Below, piece after piece: positions 1 through 7,360 of a stretch of 14,549 bases of DNA (position 1 is its first letter; every line of letters starts with the position of its first letter). This stretch comes from Candidatus Omnitrophota bacterium. Its GTDB lineage: Bacteria > Omnitrophota > Gorgyraeia > B26-G9. The notes under the pieces were generated by a model. The model was not told where the DNA came from, did no database searches, and saw only the letters and a list, made by a program, of their open reading frames with translations. The DNA lies in contig JAGLQQ010000199.1 in NCBI GenBank assembly GCA_023136735.1, forward strand, positions 1-14,549, in the 5' to 3' direction. Made by a program: the position numbers and the translations under genes.

Positions 1-1101
1 ATGAAATATGTTGATGAGTTTAGAAATAGCAAAGTAGCGAAGAAGCTAATCGAATTGATAAAAGAAAAGGCAAAAGATATCAAGACAGATGTGGCTTTGA
101 TGGAGGTATGCGGTACTCATACGGTGGCTATGTTCCGTTATGGTATTCGCAAAATACTGCCCCTGAATATTCGTGTGATTTCCGGGCCTGGATGCCCGGT
201 TTGTGTTACATCTCAAGCGGATATAGATAAGGCCATAGGATTTTCTAATTTAGAGGGGACAATTATTACGACATTTGGGGATATGATGAAGGTCCCCGGG
301 ACTAAATCTAGTTTGCAGGATTTAAGGGCGCAGGGCAGAGATATAAGGGTTGTCTATTCGACGCTTGATGCACTGCAGATTGCAAATGATAATAAAGATA
401 AAAATGTTATACATATCGCGATTGGCTTTGAAACAACAGTGCCGACCATTGCAGCGGCTATATTAAGGGCTAAGGCACAAAAGATGAAAAATTTCTATAT
501 AATGCCGGCTCATAAAATAATTCCGCCGGCATTAAAGATCCTAGCAGGCTCTGCAAAAAGCAAAATTGGCGGATTCCTTCTGCCAGGTCATGTAAGTACT
601 ATAATCGGGCCGAAGCCGTATCAATTTTTGGCAAAAAAACATAAGACTCCCTGTGTGATCGCCGGGTTTGAAGCTATTGATATTCTGCTGTCAATTAATA
701 TGCTGCTTGAACAGATTATTAATAACGATCCAAAAGTGCAGACACAATATTTCCGTTGTGTTCATCCTAAAGGTAATATTAGTGCTCAGAAAATTATCAA
801 TAAGGTTTTTCAAGTGGGGGATGTGCAATGGCGAGGATTGGGATTGATGCCTAAGAGTGGTTTGTTTTTACGTAAGGCTTTTAAAAGTTTCGATGCTATG
901 GAAAAATTTCCTGTAAAAACTCTAAAACAGAAAAAAACCGCATGTAAATGCGGAGATGTTCTGCAGGGTATAATCACTCCGGAAAAATGCCCATTATTTG
1001 CCAAAATTTGCAATCCGCGTATGCCGATTGGTCCTTGCATGGTGTCCTCAGAAGGGGCTTGTTCGGCTTATTATAGATATGGAGGAAAACGCAGTGGATG
1101 A
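1..1101 (+). CDS. hypD: HypD, [NiFe]-hydrogenase Fe(CN)2CO centre assembly protein
   Basis: HypD is the iron-sulfur scaffold that, with HypC, holds the iron while cyanide and CO ligands are added for [NiFe]-hydrogenase. The 366-residue length is normal for the family. Seen in the protein: the CGTHT motif with Cys37, the GPGCPVC motif with Cys65 and Cys68 (the redox-active thiol region), IGFETTVPT at 141-149, and a cysteine-rich C-terminus with Cys315, 317, 330, 337, 346 and 354, part of which ligates the [4Fe-4S] cluster in known HypD. The ATG is the first base of the window, so its ribosome site lies outside and a slightly earlier start cannot be excluded; the length argues for this one. hypE follows with an overlap. 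hypC, hypF, hypA and hypB are not in the window, and hypC may lie just upstream. Identity is very secure. Confidence 0.97.
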   Translation: MKYVDEFRNSKVAKKLIELIKEKAKDIKTDVALMEVCGTHTVAMFRYGIRKILPLNIRVISGPGCPVCVTSQADIDKAIGFSNLEGTIITTFGDMMKVPGTKSSLQDLRAQGRDIRVVYSTLDALQIANDNKDKNVIHIAIGFETTVPTIAAAILRAKAQKMKNFYIMPAHKIIPPALKILAGSAKSKIGGFLLPGHVSTIIGPKPYQFLAKKHKTPCVIAGFEAIDILLSINMLLEQIINNDPKVQTQYFRCVHPKGNISAQKIINKVFQVGDVQWRGLGLMPKSGLFLRKAFKSFDAMEKFPVKTLKQKKTACKCGDVLQGIITPEKCPLFAKICNPRMPIGPCMVSSEGACSAYYRYGGKRSG

Positions 1102-2110
1102 TAAAATAATAACATTGTCGCATGGAAGCGGCGGAAAGCTCATGCAGGAGCTTATAAATAATCTAATACTTGCAGAGTTTGGAAATACTATACTGAATAG
1201 GCTTGATGATAGTGCTGTTTTTGAAATAAGAGATGAAAATAAAAAAATGGCATTTACTACTGATTCCTTTGTCGTTGATCCTATATTTTTTCCCGGCGGC
1301 GATATCGGCAAATTAGCGGTTTGCGGTACTGTAAACGATCTATCGATGATGGGGGCAATCCCGAAATATTTGAGCGCAGGCGTGATTATAGAAGAAGGTT
1401 TTGCTATTGATGATTTGAAGAAGATTATAAGAAGCATGAAGCAAACTTTAAAAGATGCTAATGTGCGTATTGTTTGCGGTGATACAAAAGTTGTAAATAA
1501 AGGACATTGTGATAAAATATTTATAAATACTTCAGGTATAGGCATAATTGATAAAAGTGTGAATATTAGCGCCTCCTGTGCCAAGCCTGGAGATTTGGTT
1601 ATAGTCAGCGGTAGTATTGGTGAACATGGCGTATGTATAATAAGTGAGCGTGAAGGCCTAAAGTTTAAATCGCCATTAAAAAGTGATTGTGCAGTGCTTA
1701 ATGGACTTGTCAAGGAGATGCTTAAGGTAACTGGAGCCGTACATGTATTGCGTGATGCGACAAGAGGCGGTCTAGCGGCTGTATTAAATGAGATAGCTGA
1801 ACTCTCTAAAGTTGGTATTGAAGTGCAGGAGTCTGCTATCCCGGTAAAATCATCAGTCAAAGGGGCTTGTGAGATACTGGGGCTTGATCCTGTTTATATG
1901 GCATGCGAAGGGCGATTGGTTGCTTTTGTTGATAAAAATAAAGCTCAAGATGTTTTAAGATTTATGCGAAATGACCGTTTGGGAAAAGGCGCTAAGATTA
2001 TCGGCAAGGTTGTTGGCAAGCATAAGAAAGAAGTATATTTAAATACAATAGCAGGAAGTGACCGGATTCTGGATATGCCGATTCAAGAACAAATGCCGAG
2101 AATTTGCTGA
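1094..2110 (+). CDS. hypE: HypE, carbamoyl-dehydratase that makes the hydrogenase cyanide ligand
   Basis: HypE takes the carbamoyl group delivered by HypF onto its C-terminal cysteine and dehydrates it with ATP to a thiocyanate, the source of the CN ligands. Seen: the N-terminal ITLSHGSGGK motif, the PurM-like fold motifs (DDSAVF, TTDSFVVDP, GTVNDLSMMGA, CGDTKV, RDATRGGLAAVLNE) and the diagnostic C-terminal PRIC ending in the acceptor cysteine, residue 338. I chose the GTG at 1094 because GGAGGA at 1081-1086 sits 7 bases upstream and the protein then begins just before ITLSHGSGG, as in the family. An in-frame ATG at 1079 would add five residues but has no ribosome site; starts further upstream lie deep inside hypD. 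The CDS overlaps the hypD stop by 8 bp, so translation is probably coupled. Confidence 0.96.
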   Translation: MDDKIITLSHGSGGKLMQELINNLILAEFGNTILNRLDDSAVFEIRDENKKMAFTTDSFVVDPIFFPGGDIGKLAVCGTVNDLSMMGAIPKYLSAGVIIEEGFAIDDLKKIIRSMKQTLKDANVRIVCGDTKVVNKGHCDKIFINTSGIGIIDKSVNISASCAKPGDLVIVSGSIGEHGVCIISEREGLKFKSPLKSDCAVLNGLVKEMLKVTGAVHVLRDATRGGLAAVLNEIAELSKVGIEVQESAIPVKSSVKGACEILGLDPVYMACEGRLVAFVDKNKAQDVLRFMRNDRLGKGAKIIGKVVGKHKKEVYLNTIAGSDRILDMPIQEQMPRIC

Positions 2111-2129
2111 GTAAATATAAGGAGAGTGT

Positions 2130-2924
2130 ATGATTAATGAAGCGGAGATAACTAGGGCGATTATAAAAACATCAACAGAAGAATTGCTTAATAATATTGA
2201 AGTGGATGTGATTGTTGCCGGGGGCGGACCGACAGGGCTTACCTGTGCCAGATATCTTGCTCAAGCGGGTAAAAAGGTTGTTCTTTTTGAAAGAAAACTT
2301 AGTTATGGAGGCGGCATGCCCGGAGGAGGAATGCTTTTCCCCAGAATTGTTATTCAAAAGGCAGCGGCAGGCATATTAGAAGAAATTAATGTGAAACTTG
2401 TGCCGTATGATAAAAAATACTATACGGCAGATTCCGTCGAAGCTATTTCTAAAATGGGAGTAGCTGCTATTGACGCAGGCTTGCGTATTTATCCGGCCGT
2501 ATCGGTGGAGGATGTAGTTATCAGAGATGATGATAGGGTAAGCGGGGCAGTGATAAATTGGTCATCGGTACTAATGGCAGGAATGCATGTCGATCCTTTG
2601 GCTATTATGTCAAAATTTGTTGTAGATGCTACCGGCCATGACGCTTTTGTTACCAGAGTGTTTGCTCAAAAAAATCCTGAGGTGCGCCTAAAAACTAAAA
2701 CTGGAAAGGTTATTGGTGAGAAATCTATGTGGGCGGAAAAGGGAGAAGCAAATTTTGTTCGTATGACTAAGGAGGTTTTTCCCGGACTTGTTTTGTCCGG
2801 GATGGCAGTAAATGCTGTACTAGGCCTGCCGCGTATGGGAGCTATTTTCGGAGGCATGTTATTCTCGGGGAAACGAGCGGCTGAAATAATTTTAAAAAAG
2901 CTAAATAGAAAATCTTATAAATAA
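2130..2924 (+). CDS. thi4: Thi4-family thiazole synthase, sulfide-dependent type
   Basis: Thi4 converts NAD and glycine plus a sulfur source into the ADP-thiazole precursor of thiamine. Seen in 264 residues: an N-terminal dinucleotide-binding motif, VIVAGGGPTGLTCARYLA (28-45), then FERKLSYGGGMPGGGMLF (53-70), the NWSS segment at 143-146, VDATGH at 165-170 and a C-terminal GLPRMGAIFGGMLFSG. In yeast Thi4 a cysteine donates its own sulfur and the enzyme turns over once; here the equivalent position, in GMHVDPL, is His153, as in archaeal and anaerobe enzymes that use free sulfide catalytically. GGAG at 2121-2124 lies 5 bases before the ATG. The gene is 19 bp after hypE and 35 bp before the DUF39 gene, so it is probably in the same transcript. 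The family call is secure; sulfide use is inferred from His153. Confidence 0.93.
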   Translation: MINEAEITRAIIKTSTEELLNNIEVDVIVAGGGPTGLTCARYLAQAGKKVVLFERKLSYGGGMPGGGMLFPRIVIQKAAAGILEEINVKLVPYDKKYYTADSVEAISKMGVAAIDAGLRIYPAVSVEDVVIRDDDRVSGAVINWSSVLMAGMHVDPLAIMSKFVVDATGHDAFVTRVFAQKNPEVRLKTKTGKVIGEKSMWAEKGEANFVRMTKEVFPGLVLSGMAVNAVLGLPRMGAIFGGMLFSGKRAAEIILKKLNRKSYK

Positions 2925-2959
2925 AATTTACTCAATTATTATTAGGACGGAGGTCATTA

Positions 2960-4159
2960 ATGGCAAAAACAATTACTCAAATAAATGAAAAAATAAAGCA
3001 GGGTCAAGCTATTGTTGTAACTAAGCAGGAGATGATTGAGATTATTGCCGAAAAGGGAGTTAAGAAATCCGCGGATTATGTTGATGTTGTTACAACAGGT
3101 ACTTTTGGCCCTATGTGTTCCTCAATGGCGATTTTTAATATTGGTCATCCTAAGCATAAAATTAAAATACAAAATGCCTGGATAAATGATGTCGCTTGCT
3201 ATTGCGGACTTGCGGCGGTTGACTTGATTATAGGGGCAACTGAGCTATCAGTTAAAGATCATGCTAATGAATACGGGCCTGGTGAGTTTAAATATGGCGG
3301 AGCTCATGTAATTGAGGATTTGGTTGCAGGTAAGGAAGTTGACTTAAGAGCGGTTGGTTATGGTACTGACTGCTATCCCCGCAAGGAATTACGCACGCTT
3401 ATAAGTCTAAAAGATATGAATGAGGCAATGCTTACTAATCCGAGAAATGCGTACCAAAATTATAATGTTGCTGTTAATCTATCTGATAAATGTTTGCATA
3501 CCTATATGGGAGTTTTAAGACCTAACCTTGCTAATGCAAACTATAGCAGTGCCGGACAGTTATCTCCACTTTTAAATGATCCGTATTTTAGAACTATCGG
3601 AATCGGTACAAAGATATTTCTTGGCGGAGGAACAGGCTATATTTATTCAAGAGGAACACAGCATACTACTGATGTTAAGCGAAATAAGGGGGGAGTCCCT
3701 GTTAATCCAGCGGGGACTATTGCTGTAAACGGTGATTTAAAATCAATGTCAATAGATTGGCTGCGCGGAGCTTCCATTCAGGGCTACGGCGTAAGCCTGG
3801 CAGTCGGTATCGGAGTTCCCATCCCGATGCTTGATGATGATGCGGCTAAGTATGTTAGTGTAAAAGATGAGGATATATTTACCCAGATAGTTGATTATAG
3901 TAAAGATTATCCTGATGGTAAAGCGCAGTCTTTAGGCCAGACTAATTATAAGGAATTGAAATCAGGGATAATTAAAATTCACGGAAAGGATGTCCCGACC
4001 GCATCACTATCTAGTTATTATAAAGCGCTTGAAATCTGTGAAATATTAAAAACCAGAATTATTCAGGGGAAATTTACTTTAGGTGAACCAGTAGCGAACA
4101 TACCTACTGAGGGCTCAGGAGTTAATTTTAAAGGTCTGAAGATCAAGAAACCACATTAA
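2960..4159 (+). CDS. DUF39/COG1900 homocysteine biosynthesis protein, without CBS domains
   Basis: This belongs to the family of Methanosarcina MA1821, implicated in making homocysteine from aspartate semialdehyde and sulfide. Seen in 399 residues: VTTGTFGPMCSS (44-55) with Cys53, the WINDVACYCGLAAVDL segment with Cys80 and Cys82, YGTDCYPRKELRTL with Cys138, LGGGTGYIYSRGTQH, and GYGVSLAVGIGVPIP. Cys53 and Cys138 appear to match the two conserved cysteines reported as important in the methanogen enzyme (from memory). The protein ends right after the DUF39 region; many relatives carry a C-terminal CBS pair, missing here. The NIL/ferredoxin partner seen beside the methanogen gene is not in this window. 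A GGAGGT sequence ends about 5-6 bases before the ATG. The gene converges with the CheC-like gene across 28 bp with no hairpin terminator visible. Confidence 0.9.
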   Translation: MAKTITQINEKIKQGQAIVVTKQEMIEIIAEKGVKKSADYVDVVTTGTFGPMCSSMAIFNIGHPKHKIKIQNAWINDVACYCGLAAVDLIIGATELSVKDHANEYGPGEFKYGGAHVIEDLVAGKEVDLRAVGYGTDCYPRKELRTLISLKDMNEAMLTNPRNAYQNYNVAVNLSDKCLHTYMGVLRPNLANANYSSAGQLSPLLNDPYFRTIGIGTKIFLGGGTGYIYSRGTQHTTDVKRNKGGVPVNPAGTIAVNGDLKSMSIDWLRGASIQGYGVSLAVGIGVPIPMLDDDAAKYVSVKDEDIFTQIVDYSKDYPDGKAQSLGQTNYKELKSGIIKIHGKDVPTASLSSYYKALEICEILKTRIIQGKFTLGEPVANIPTEGSGVNFKGLKIKKPH

Positions 4160-4187
4160 TTGTAAAGTGTTAAACGTATTTTTGAAA

Positions 4188-4820
4188 TTATTCCTGTAAT
4201 CCCTGCTGAATTTCTTTTGCCTTTTCCAATAATTGCTTGACTGCTTCAGGTTCAAAAATCAGGAAGAAACTTCCATTGATATCCTTTTCCTTAATTGAGA
4301 AAAATGTTTCAATAAGGATGAGCTTTTTTACCTTATTCGCCATATTATTGAACGCTACGTTAAATACTGTCTCAAGCGTACCGCAAATTAAATTTGGAGT
4401 TGAGTGCAGTATTACTTGTCGTGTAAAAGTTGAAAGAGTAGCTAGATAGGCGGAAATTACTATATTCCCAATTTCTTTAAGCGAAGATACTCCGTATTCT
4501 GTAGCATTTCCCAGTTCTGTGCGGTATTGAGAAACAGAATCTATTAAACTGTAGGCACTTTTTTCAGGGAACATAAGAACGATATTACCAGATAGCTGTC
4601 CTAAAAGCTGAATACTTACACCCACAAGCACTTCTTGGGAGCCTTTTATTTCTGTTAATACTTTGTCTGAATCAATAAGCTTTAAATCGGGAATTGTTAG
4701 TTCAACTTTTTGGTTTAATACTTGTGATAAAGCTATAGTAGCGTTTCCAGTACAAATATGTCCTACTTCTTTTAGTATATCTATACAACTATCATCTAAA
4801 ATCATTTCTGTGTTATCCAT
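4188..4820 (-). CDS. CheC-family phosphatase-like protein, one of two active sites altered
   Basis: CheC and CheX proteins dephosphorylate CheY-P in chemotaxis; each CheC half carries a D/S-x3-E-x2-N motif. In this 210-residue protein the second motif is intact (Ser112, Glu116, Asn119 in SSLKEIGN). The first keeps Asp14 and Glu18 but has His21 where the catalytic Asn is expected, followed by CTGNATIALS, close to the usual GAGNAATALS. The fold therefore looks like full-length CheC with one canonical site. I start at ATG 4820: AAGAAGGGG lies about 10 bases upstream. A TTG at 4829 is in frame but almost touches that ribosome site. No other chemotaxis gene is in the window. Expression is probably from the strong -strand promoter at 4937-4965. 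An unrelated receiver domain could be the true substrate. Confidence 0.85.
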   Translation of the reverse strand: MDNTEMILDDSCIDILKEVGHICTGNATIALSQVLNQKVELTIPDLKLIDSDKVLTEIKGSQEVLVGVSIQLLGQLSGNIVLMFPEKSAYSLIDSVSQYRTELGNATEYGVSSLKEIGNIVISAYLATLSTFTRQVILHSTPNLICGTLETVFNVAFNNMANKVKKLILIETFFSIKEKDINGSFFLIFEPEAVKQLLEKAKEIQQGLQE

Positions 4821-4914
4821 GAAATGCAAACCCCTTCTTTAAAAAACACTCTATACTACCTGAAATATTTAAACATAAAGACTAAAACGCATCTATTGAA
4901 AATCTTTCTCCAAA

Positions 4915-4944
4915 TTGATAACCCCTTTATTCATAAAATATAAC
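4915..4944 (+). promoter_or_regulatory. Probable promoter of the rnf operon
   Basis: On the + strand TTGATA (4915-4920) and TATAAC (4939-4944), each 5 of 6 consensus bases, are separated by 18 bases. The predicted start is near 4951, at the end of an A run (4947-4955), giving a leader of about 134 nt before rnfC. It shares bases 4939-4942 with the -10 of the opposing promoter. A weaker alternative is TTGTTT at 4972-4977 with an extended TG-t-GATAAC near 4993-4999. Confidence 0.5.
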
Positions 4945-4965
4945 ATAAAAAAAAAGGAGTGTCAA
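4937..4965 (-). promoter_or_regulatory. Promoter of the CheC-like gene
   Basis: On the - strand a perfect TTGACA (-35, 4960-4965) is followed after 17 bases by TATATT (-10, 4937-4942; 5 of 6 consensus bases). This predicts a start near 4930 and a leader of about 110 nt before the ATG at 4820. The spacer contains a 9-bp T run. The -10 shares bases with the -10 of the promoter facing the other way. Confidence 0.7.
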
Positions 4966-5022
4966 TAAAATTTGTTTCCAATTTTTCAGGTTTGTGATAA
5001 CATGGTTTAATATTTTAGAATT

Positions 5023-5039
5023 ACTGTTCGAAAAACAGT
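5023..5039 (+). promoter_or_regulatory. Stem-loop in the rnf leader
   Basis: ACTGTT (5023-5028) and AACAGT (5034-5039) form a perfect 6-bp inverted repeat around a CGAAA loop, about 45 bases before the rnfC start. There is no T run after it, so it is not a factor-independent terminator. It could be an RNA hairpin or a dimeric operator. I do not recognise a riboswitch in the leader. Confidence 0.4.
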
Positions 5040-5084
5040 GAGGATGTTTGTATTTAGTCCAAGTCAATTATGAGGTAGAGCAAA

Positions 5085-6383
5085 ATGAGTCTTAGTTTCT
5101 CCGGCGGAAAGCATATCCCAGGATATAAGCATTTAACACAGGATTTGCCTGTTGTTACTATGGCTGCGCCTGCTGAGGTCATTATCCCTTTGAGTCAGCA
5201 TACAGGAGCCGTCTGTAAAACGCTTCTCAAAAAGGGGGATAAGGTCAAAGTTGGGACAAAGATAGGGTCAAGTGATAAGCTGATTTCAAGTACGGTGCAT
5301 TCTAGCGTTTCAGGAGAGATAAAAGCTATTGCTGATTATAATCATCCTGTTTTAGGTACTTCTATTGCTGTAATAATTACATCTGATGGTAAGGATGAGC
5401 TTGATGCATCGATTAAACTACGCGGAAGTGTTTCCCCTCTGGGCAAGGAAGAGCTTCTAAAGATTGTAAAAGAATCCGGAATTGTCGGGCTTGGCGGTGC
5501 TGCGTTTCCCACACATGTAAAATTGACTCCTCCGAAATCGATTGATACGCTTTTAATCAATGCCGCCGAATGTGAGCCATATCTAACATGCGATTATAGA
5601 ATTATGATAGAAAACCCAAATGAAATTCTAAAGGGTATAAATTTACTCAAGAAGATATTGGGAGTTAAAAATATTGTTGTGGGTATTGAAGATGATAAGC
5701 TTGAAGCTATAAGTGTTTTAAGAAATAAAATTATAGCTAAAAGCTATTCAATAAAGGTTCAGCCGCTTAAAACCAAATACCCTCAAGGAGCCGAAAAGCA
5801 GTTGATTAAGGCTATTCTTGATAGGGAAGTGCCTGCGGGGAAACTACCATTTGAAGCGGGCGTTGTTGTAATCAATGTCGGTACTGCCTTGGCTTTATAT
5901 GAAGCTGTCTATCTTGGTAAGCCTCTTTATGAACGAATTGTAACAGTTACAGGTAAAAGTCTGAGAAGCCCGGCTAACCTGAAGGTTAGAATTGGGACAA
6001 AATTTTCTGATCTTATTGAATTTTGTCATGGTACAAGTACTGCAGCTTCAAAAGTGATTATGGGCGGACCGATGATGGGATTAGCCCAGTTTAGTACAGA
6101 TACTCCTGTTATCAAAGGAACATCAGGGGTATTAGTGCTTAGTGAAAAGGAAGCTCCTGATTATAAAGAGGGTCCGTGTATACGCTGCGGAAGGTGTGTG
6201 GATATTTGTCCTGTGGGTATGCTGCCGTTTGCTTTGAGTATGTGCGCAGAATCTAAAATGCTTGAGCAAGCTGCTCAATATAATCCGCGTGACTGCATAG
6301 AATGCGGTATATGCACTTATATTTGCCCTGCAAGACGTCGGATTTTAGAAAGTATTAGGTTAATAAAGGCGGTTGCAAAATGA
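5085..6383 (+). CDS. rnfC: RnfC, ferredoxin:NAD+ oxidoreductase NADH-side subunit
   Basis: RnfC is the peripheral membrane subunit of Rnf that binds NADH and FMN in known complexes and passes electrons through two [4Fe-4S] clusters. Seen in 432 residues: the N-terminal FSGGKHIPGYK segment, a barrel-sandwich region around 30-100, the GLGGAAFPTH nucleotide-binding motif (135-144), INAAECEPYLTCD (159-170), and two C-terminal CxxCxxCxxxCP clusters: Cys365/368/371/375 and Cys404/407/410/414. Length is normal for short RnfC forms without the extra C-terminal tail. The start ATG has a modest GAGG about 10 bases upstream. It is the first gene of its operon, after the 264-bp control region, and its stop overlaps the rnfD start by 4 bp. 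Confidence 0.97.
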   Translation: MSLSFSGGKHIPGYKHLTQDLPVVTMAAPAEVIIPLSQHTGAVCKTLLKKGDKVKVGTKIGSSDKLISSTVHSSVSGEIKAIADYNHPVLGTSIAVIITSDGKDELDASIKLRGSVSPLGKEELLKIVKESGIVGLGGAAFPTHVKLTPPKSIDTLLINAAECEPYLTCDYRIMIENPNEILKGINLLKKILGVKNIVVGIEDDKLEAISVLRNKIIAKSYSIKVQPLKTKYPQGAEKQLIKAILDREVPAGKLPFEAGVVVINVGTALALYEAVYLGKPLYERIVTVTGKSLRSPANLKVRIGTKFSDLIEFCHGTSTAASKVIMGGPMMGLAQFSTDTPVIKGTSGVLVLSEKEAPDYKEGPCIRCGRCVDICPVGMLPFALSMCAESKMLEQAAQYNPRDCIECGICTYICPARRRILESIRLIKAVAK

Positions 6384-7360
6384 CAAAAAAGCTAAACATT
6401 TTGAAGGTTACAAGTTCACCTCACATTCGAACTTCGGAAACAACCGCAAAAATTATGTGGATGGTAAGTTTATGTTTGCTGCCATCAGGATTGGTAAGTG
6501 TTCGGGTATTTGGAATTCATGCTTTATGGGTTATGCTTGCGGCGATTGTAAGTGCGGCTCTAACTGAATGGGCTTGTTGCTTTATTGCCAAGAAAGAGCA
6601 GACTCTTTCTGATGGCAGTGCTGTTTTGACCGGATTGCTGCTTGCTTATAATCTTCCTCCTGAGGCGCCTTTATGGATGGTATGTATTGGGTCATTTGTT
6701 GCTATAGTATTTGGAAAAATGGTCTTTGGAGGACTTGGCTTTAATATCTTTAATCCGGCATTGATCGGTAGGGTATTTCTCATGGCCAGCTTTCCTGTGT
6801 TGATGACCAAATGGCAGGTGCCGGCAGGTATTGACGTAGTCAGCGCTCCTACACCACTTGCTGTACTTAAAGATCAGTTTGCAGGTAGTAATGTTTTTTC
6901 AAGTGCGGATATAATTAATTATTCAACACGTGATCTTCTTCTTGGTATCAGGGGTGGCTGTATCGGCGAGGCTTGTGTTTTGGCATTACTTATCGCTGCT
7001 GCATTCTTACTTTATAAAAAATATATTAGCTGGCATACCCCGGTTGGGTTTATAGGAACAGTAGCATTGCTTACCTGGGCATTTGGCGGTAAAACTTTAT
7101 TTAGGGGAGACATAATAGTTCCTGTTCTTTCTGGAGGCTTGATTCTAGGTGCTTTTTTCATGGCAACTGATTATGTAACAGGTCCTATTACAAAAAAAGG
7201 AAAGTTGATATTTGGAATAGGATGCGGATTAATTACAACCGTAATACGTTTATGGGGAGGATATCCAGAGGGCGTTTCTTATTCTATTCTACTTATGAAT
7301 ACCGTGACACCCTTGATAGATAGATTTGTTAAGCCGAGAAGGTTTGGAGAGAAAAGATGA
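6380..7360 (+). CDS. rnfD: RnfD, membrane subunit with covalent-FMN threonine motif
   Basis: RnfD is an integral membrane subunit of the ion-pumping Rnf complex, related to NqrB, and carries FMN linked to a threonine. Seen in 326 residues: several hydrophobic membrane helices, the DGSAVLTGLLLAYNLPP motif (78-94), the FNIFNPALIGR segment (121-131), and SAPTPL at 155-160, in which Thr158 matches the flavin-attachment position (family motif S-x-x-T, often SGATPL). Also present are AFFMATDYVTGP and the C-terminal GGYPEGVSYSILLMN region, both conserved in the family. The start overlaps rnfC by ATGA. The 3' end overlaps rnfB by ATGA, whereas in standard rnf operons rnfG would come next. No flavin transferase (apbE) is in the window. 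Confidence 0.96.
   Translation: MTKKLNILKVTSSPHIRTSETTAKIMWMVSLCLLPSGLVSVRVFGIHALWVMLAAIVSAALTEWACCFIAKKEQTLSDGSAVLTGLLLAYNLPPEAPLWMVCIGSFVAIVFGKMVFGGLGFNIFNPALIGRVFLMASFPVLMTKWQVPAGIDVVSAPTPLAVLKDQFAGSNVFSSADIINYSTRDLLLGIRGGCIGEACVLALLIAAAFLLYKKYISWHTPVGFIGTVALLTWAFGGKTLFRGDIIVPVLSGGLILGAFFMATDYVTGPITKKGKLIFGIGCGLITTVIRLWGGYPEGVSYSILLMNTVTPLIDRFVKPRRFGEKR

Noticed and set aside
1048..1860. 270-codon frame on the - strand opposite hypE
   Set aside because: Pure antisense of hypE, Ser/Ile-rich low-complexity product, no ribosome site or family motif.
4821..4930. Riboswitch in the leader of the CheC-like gene
   Set aside because: The leader is long enough, but I see no c-di-GMP, TPP or other known conserved core, only short TCAAT direct repeats.
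5023..5039. LexA-type SOS box
   Set aside because: CTGT and ACAG are present but separated by 7 rather than 8 bases, and no SOS gene is near; kept only as a generic stem-loop.
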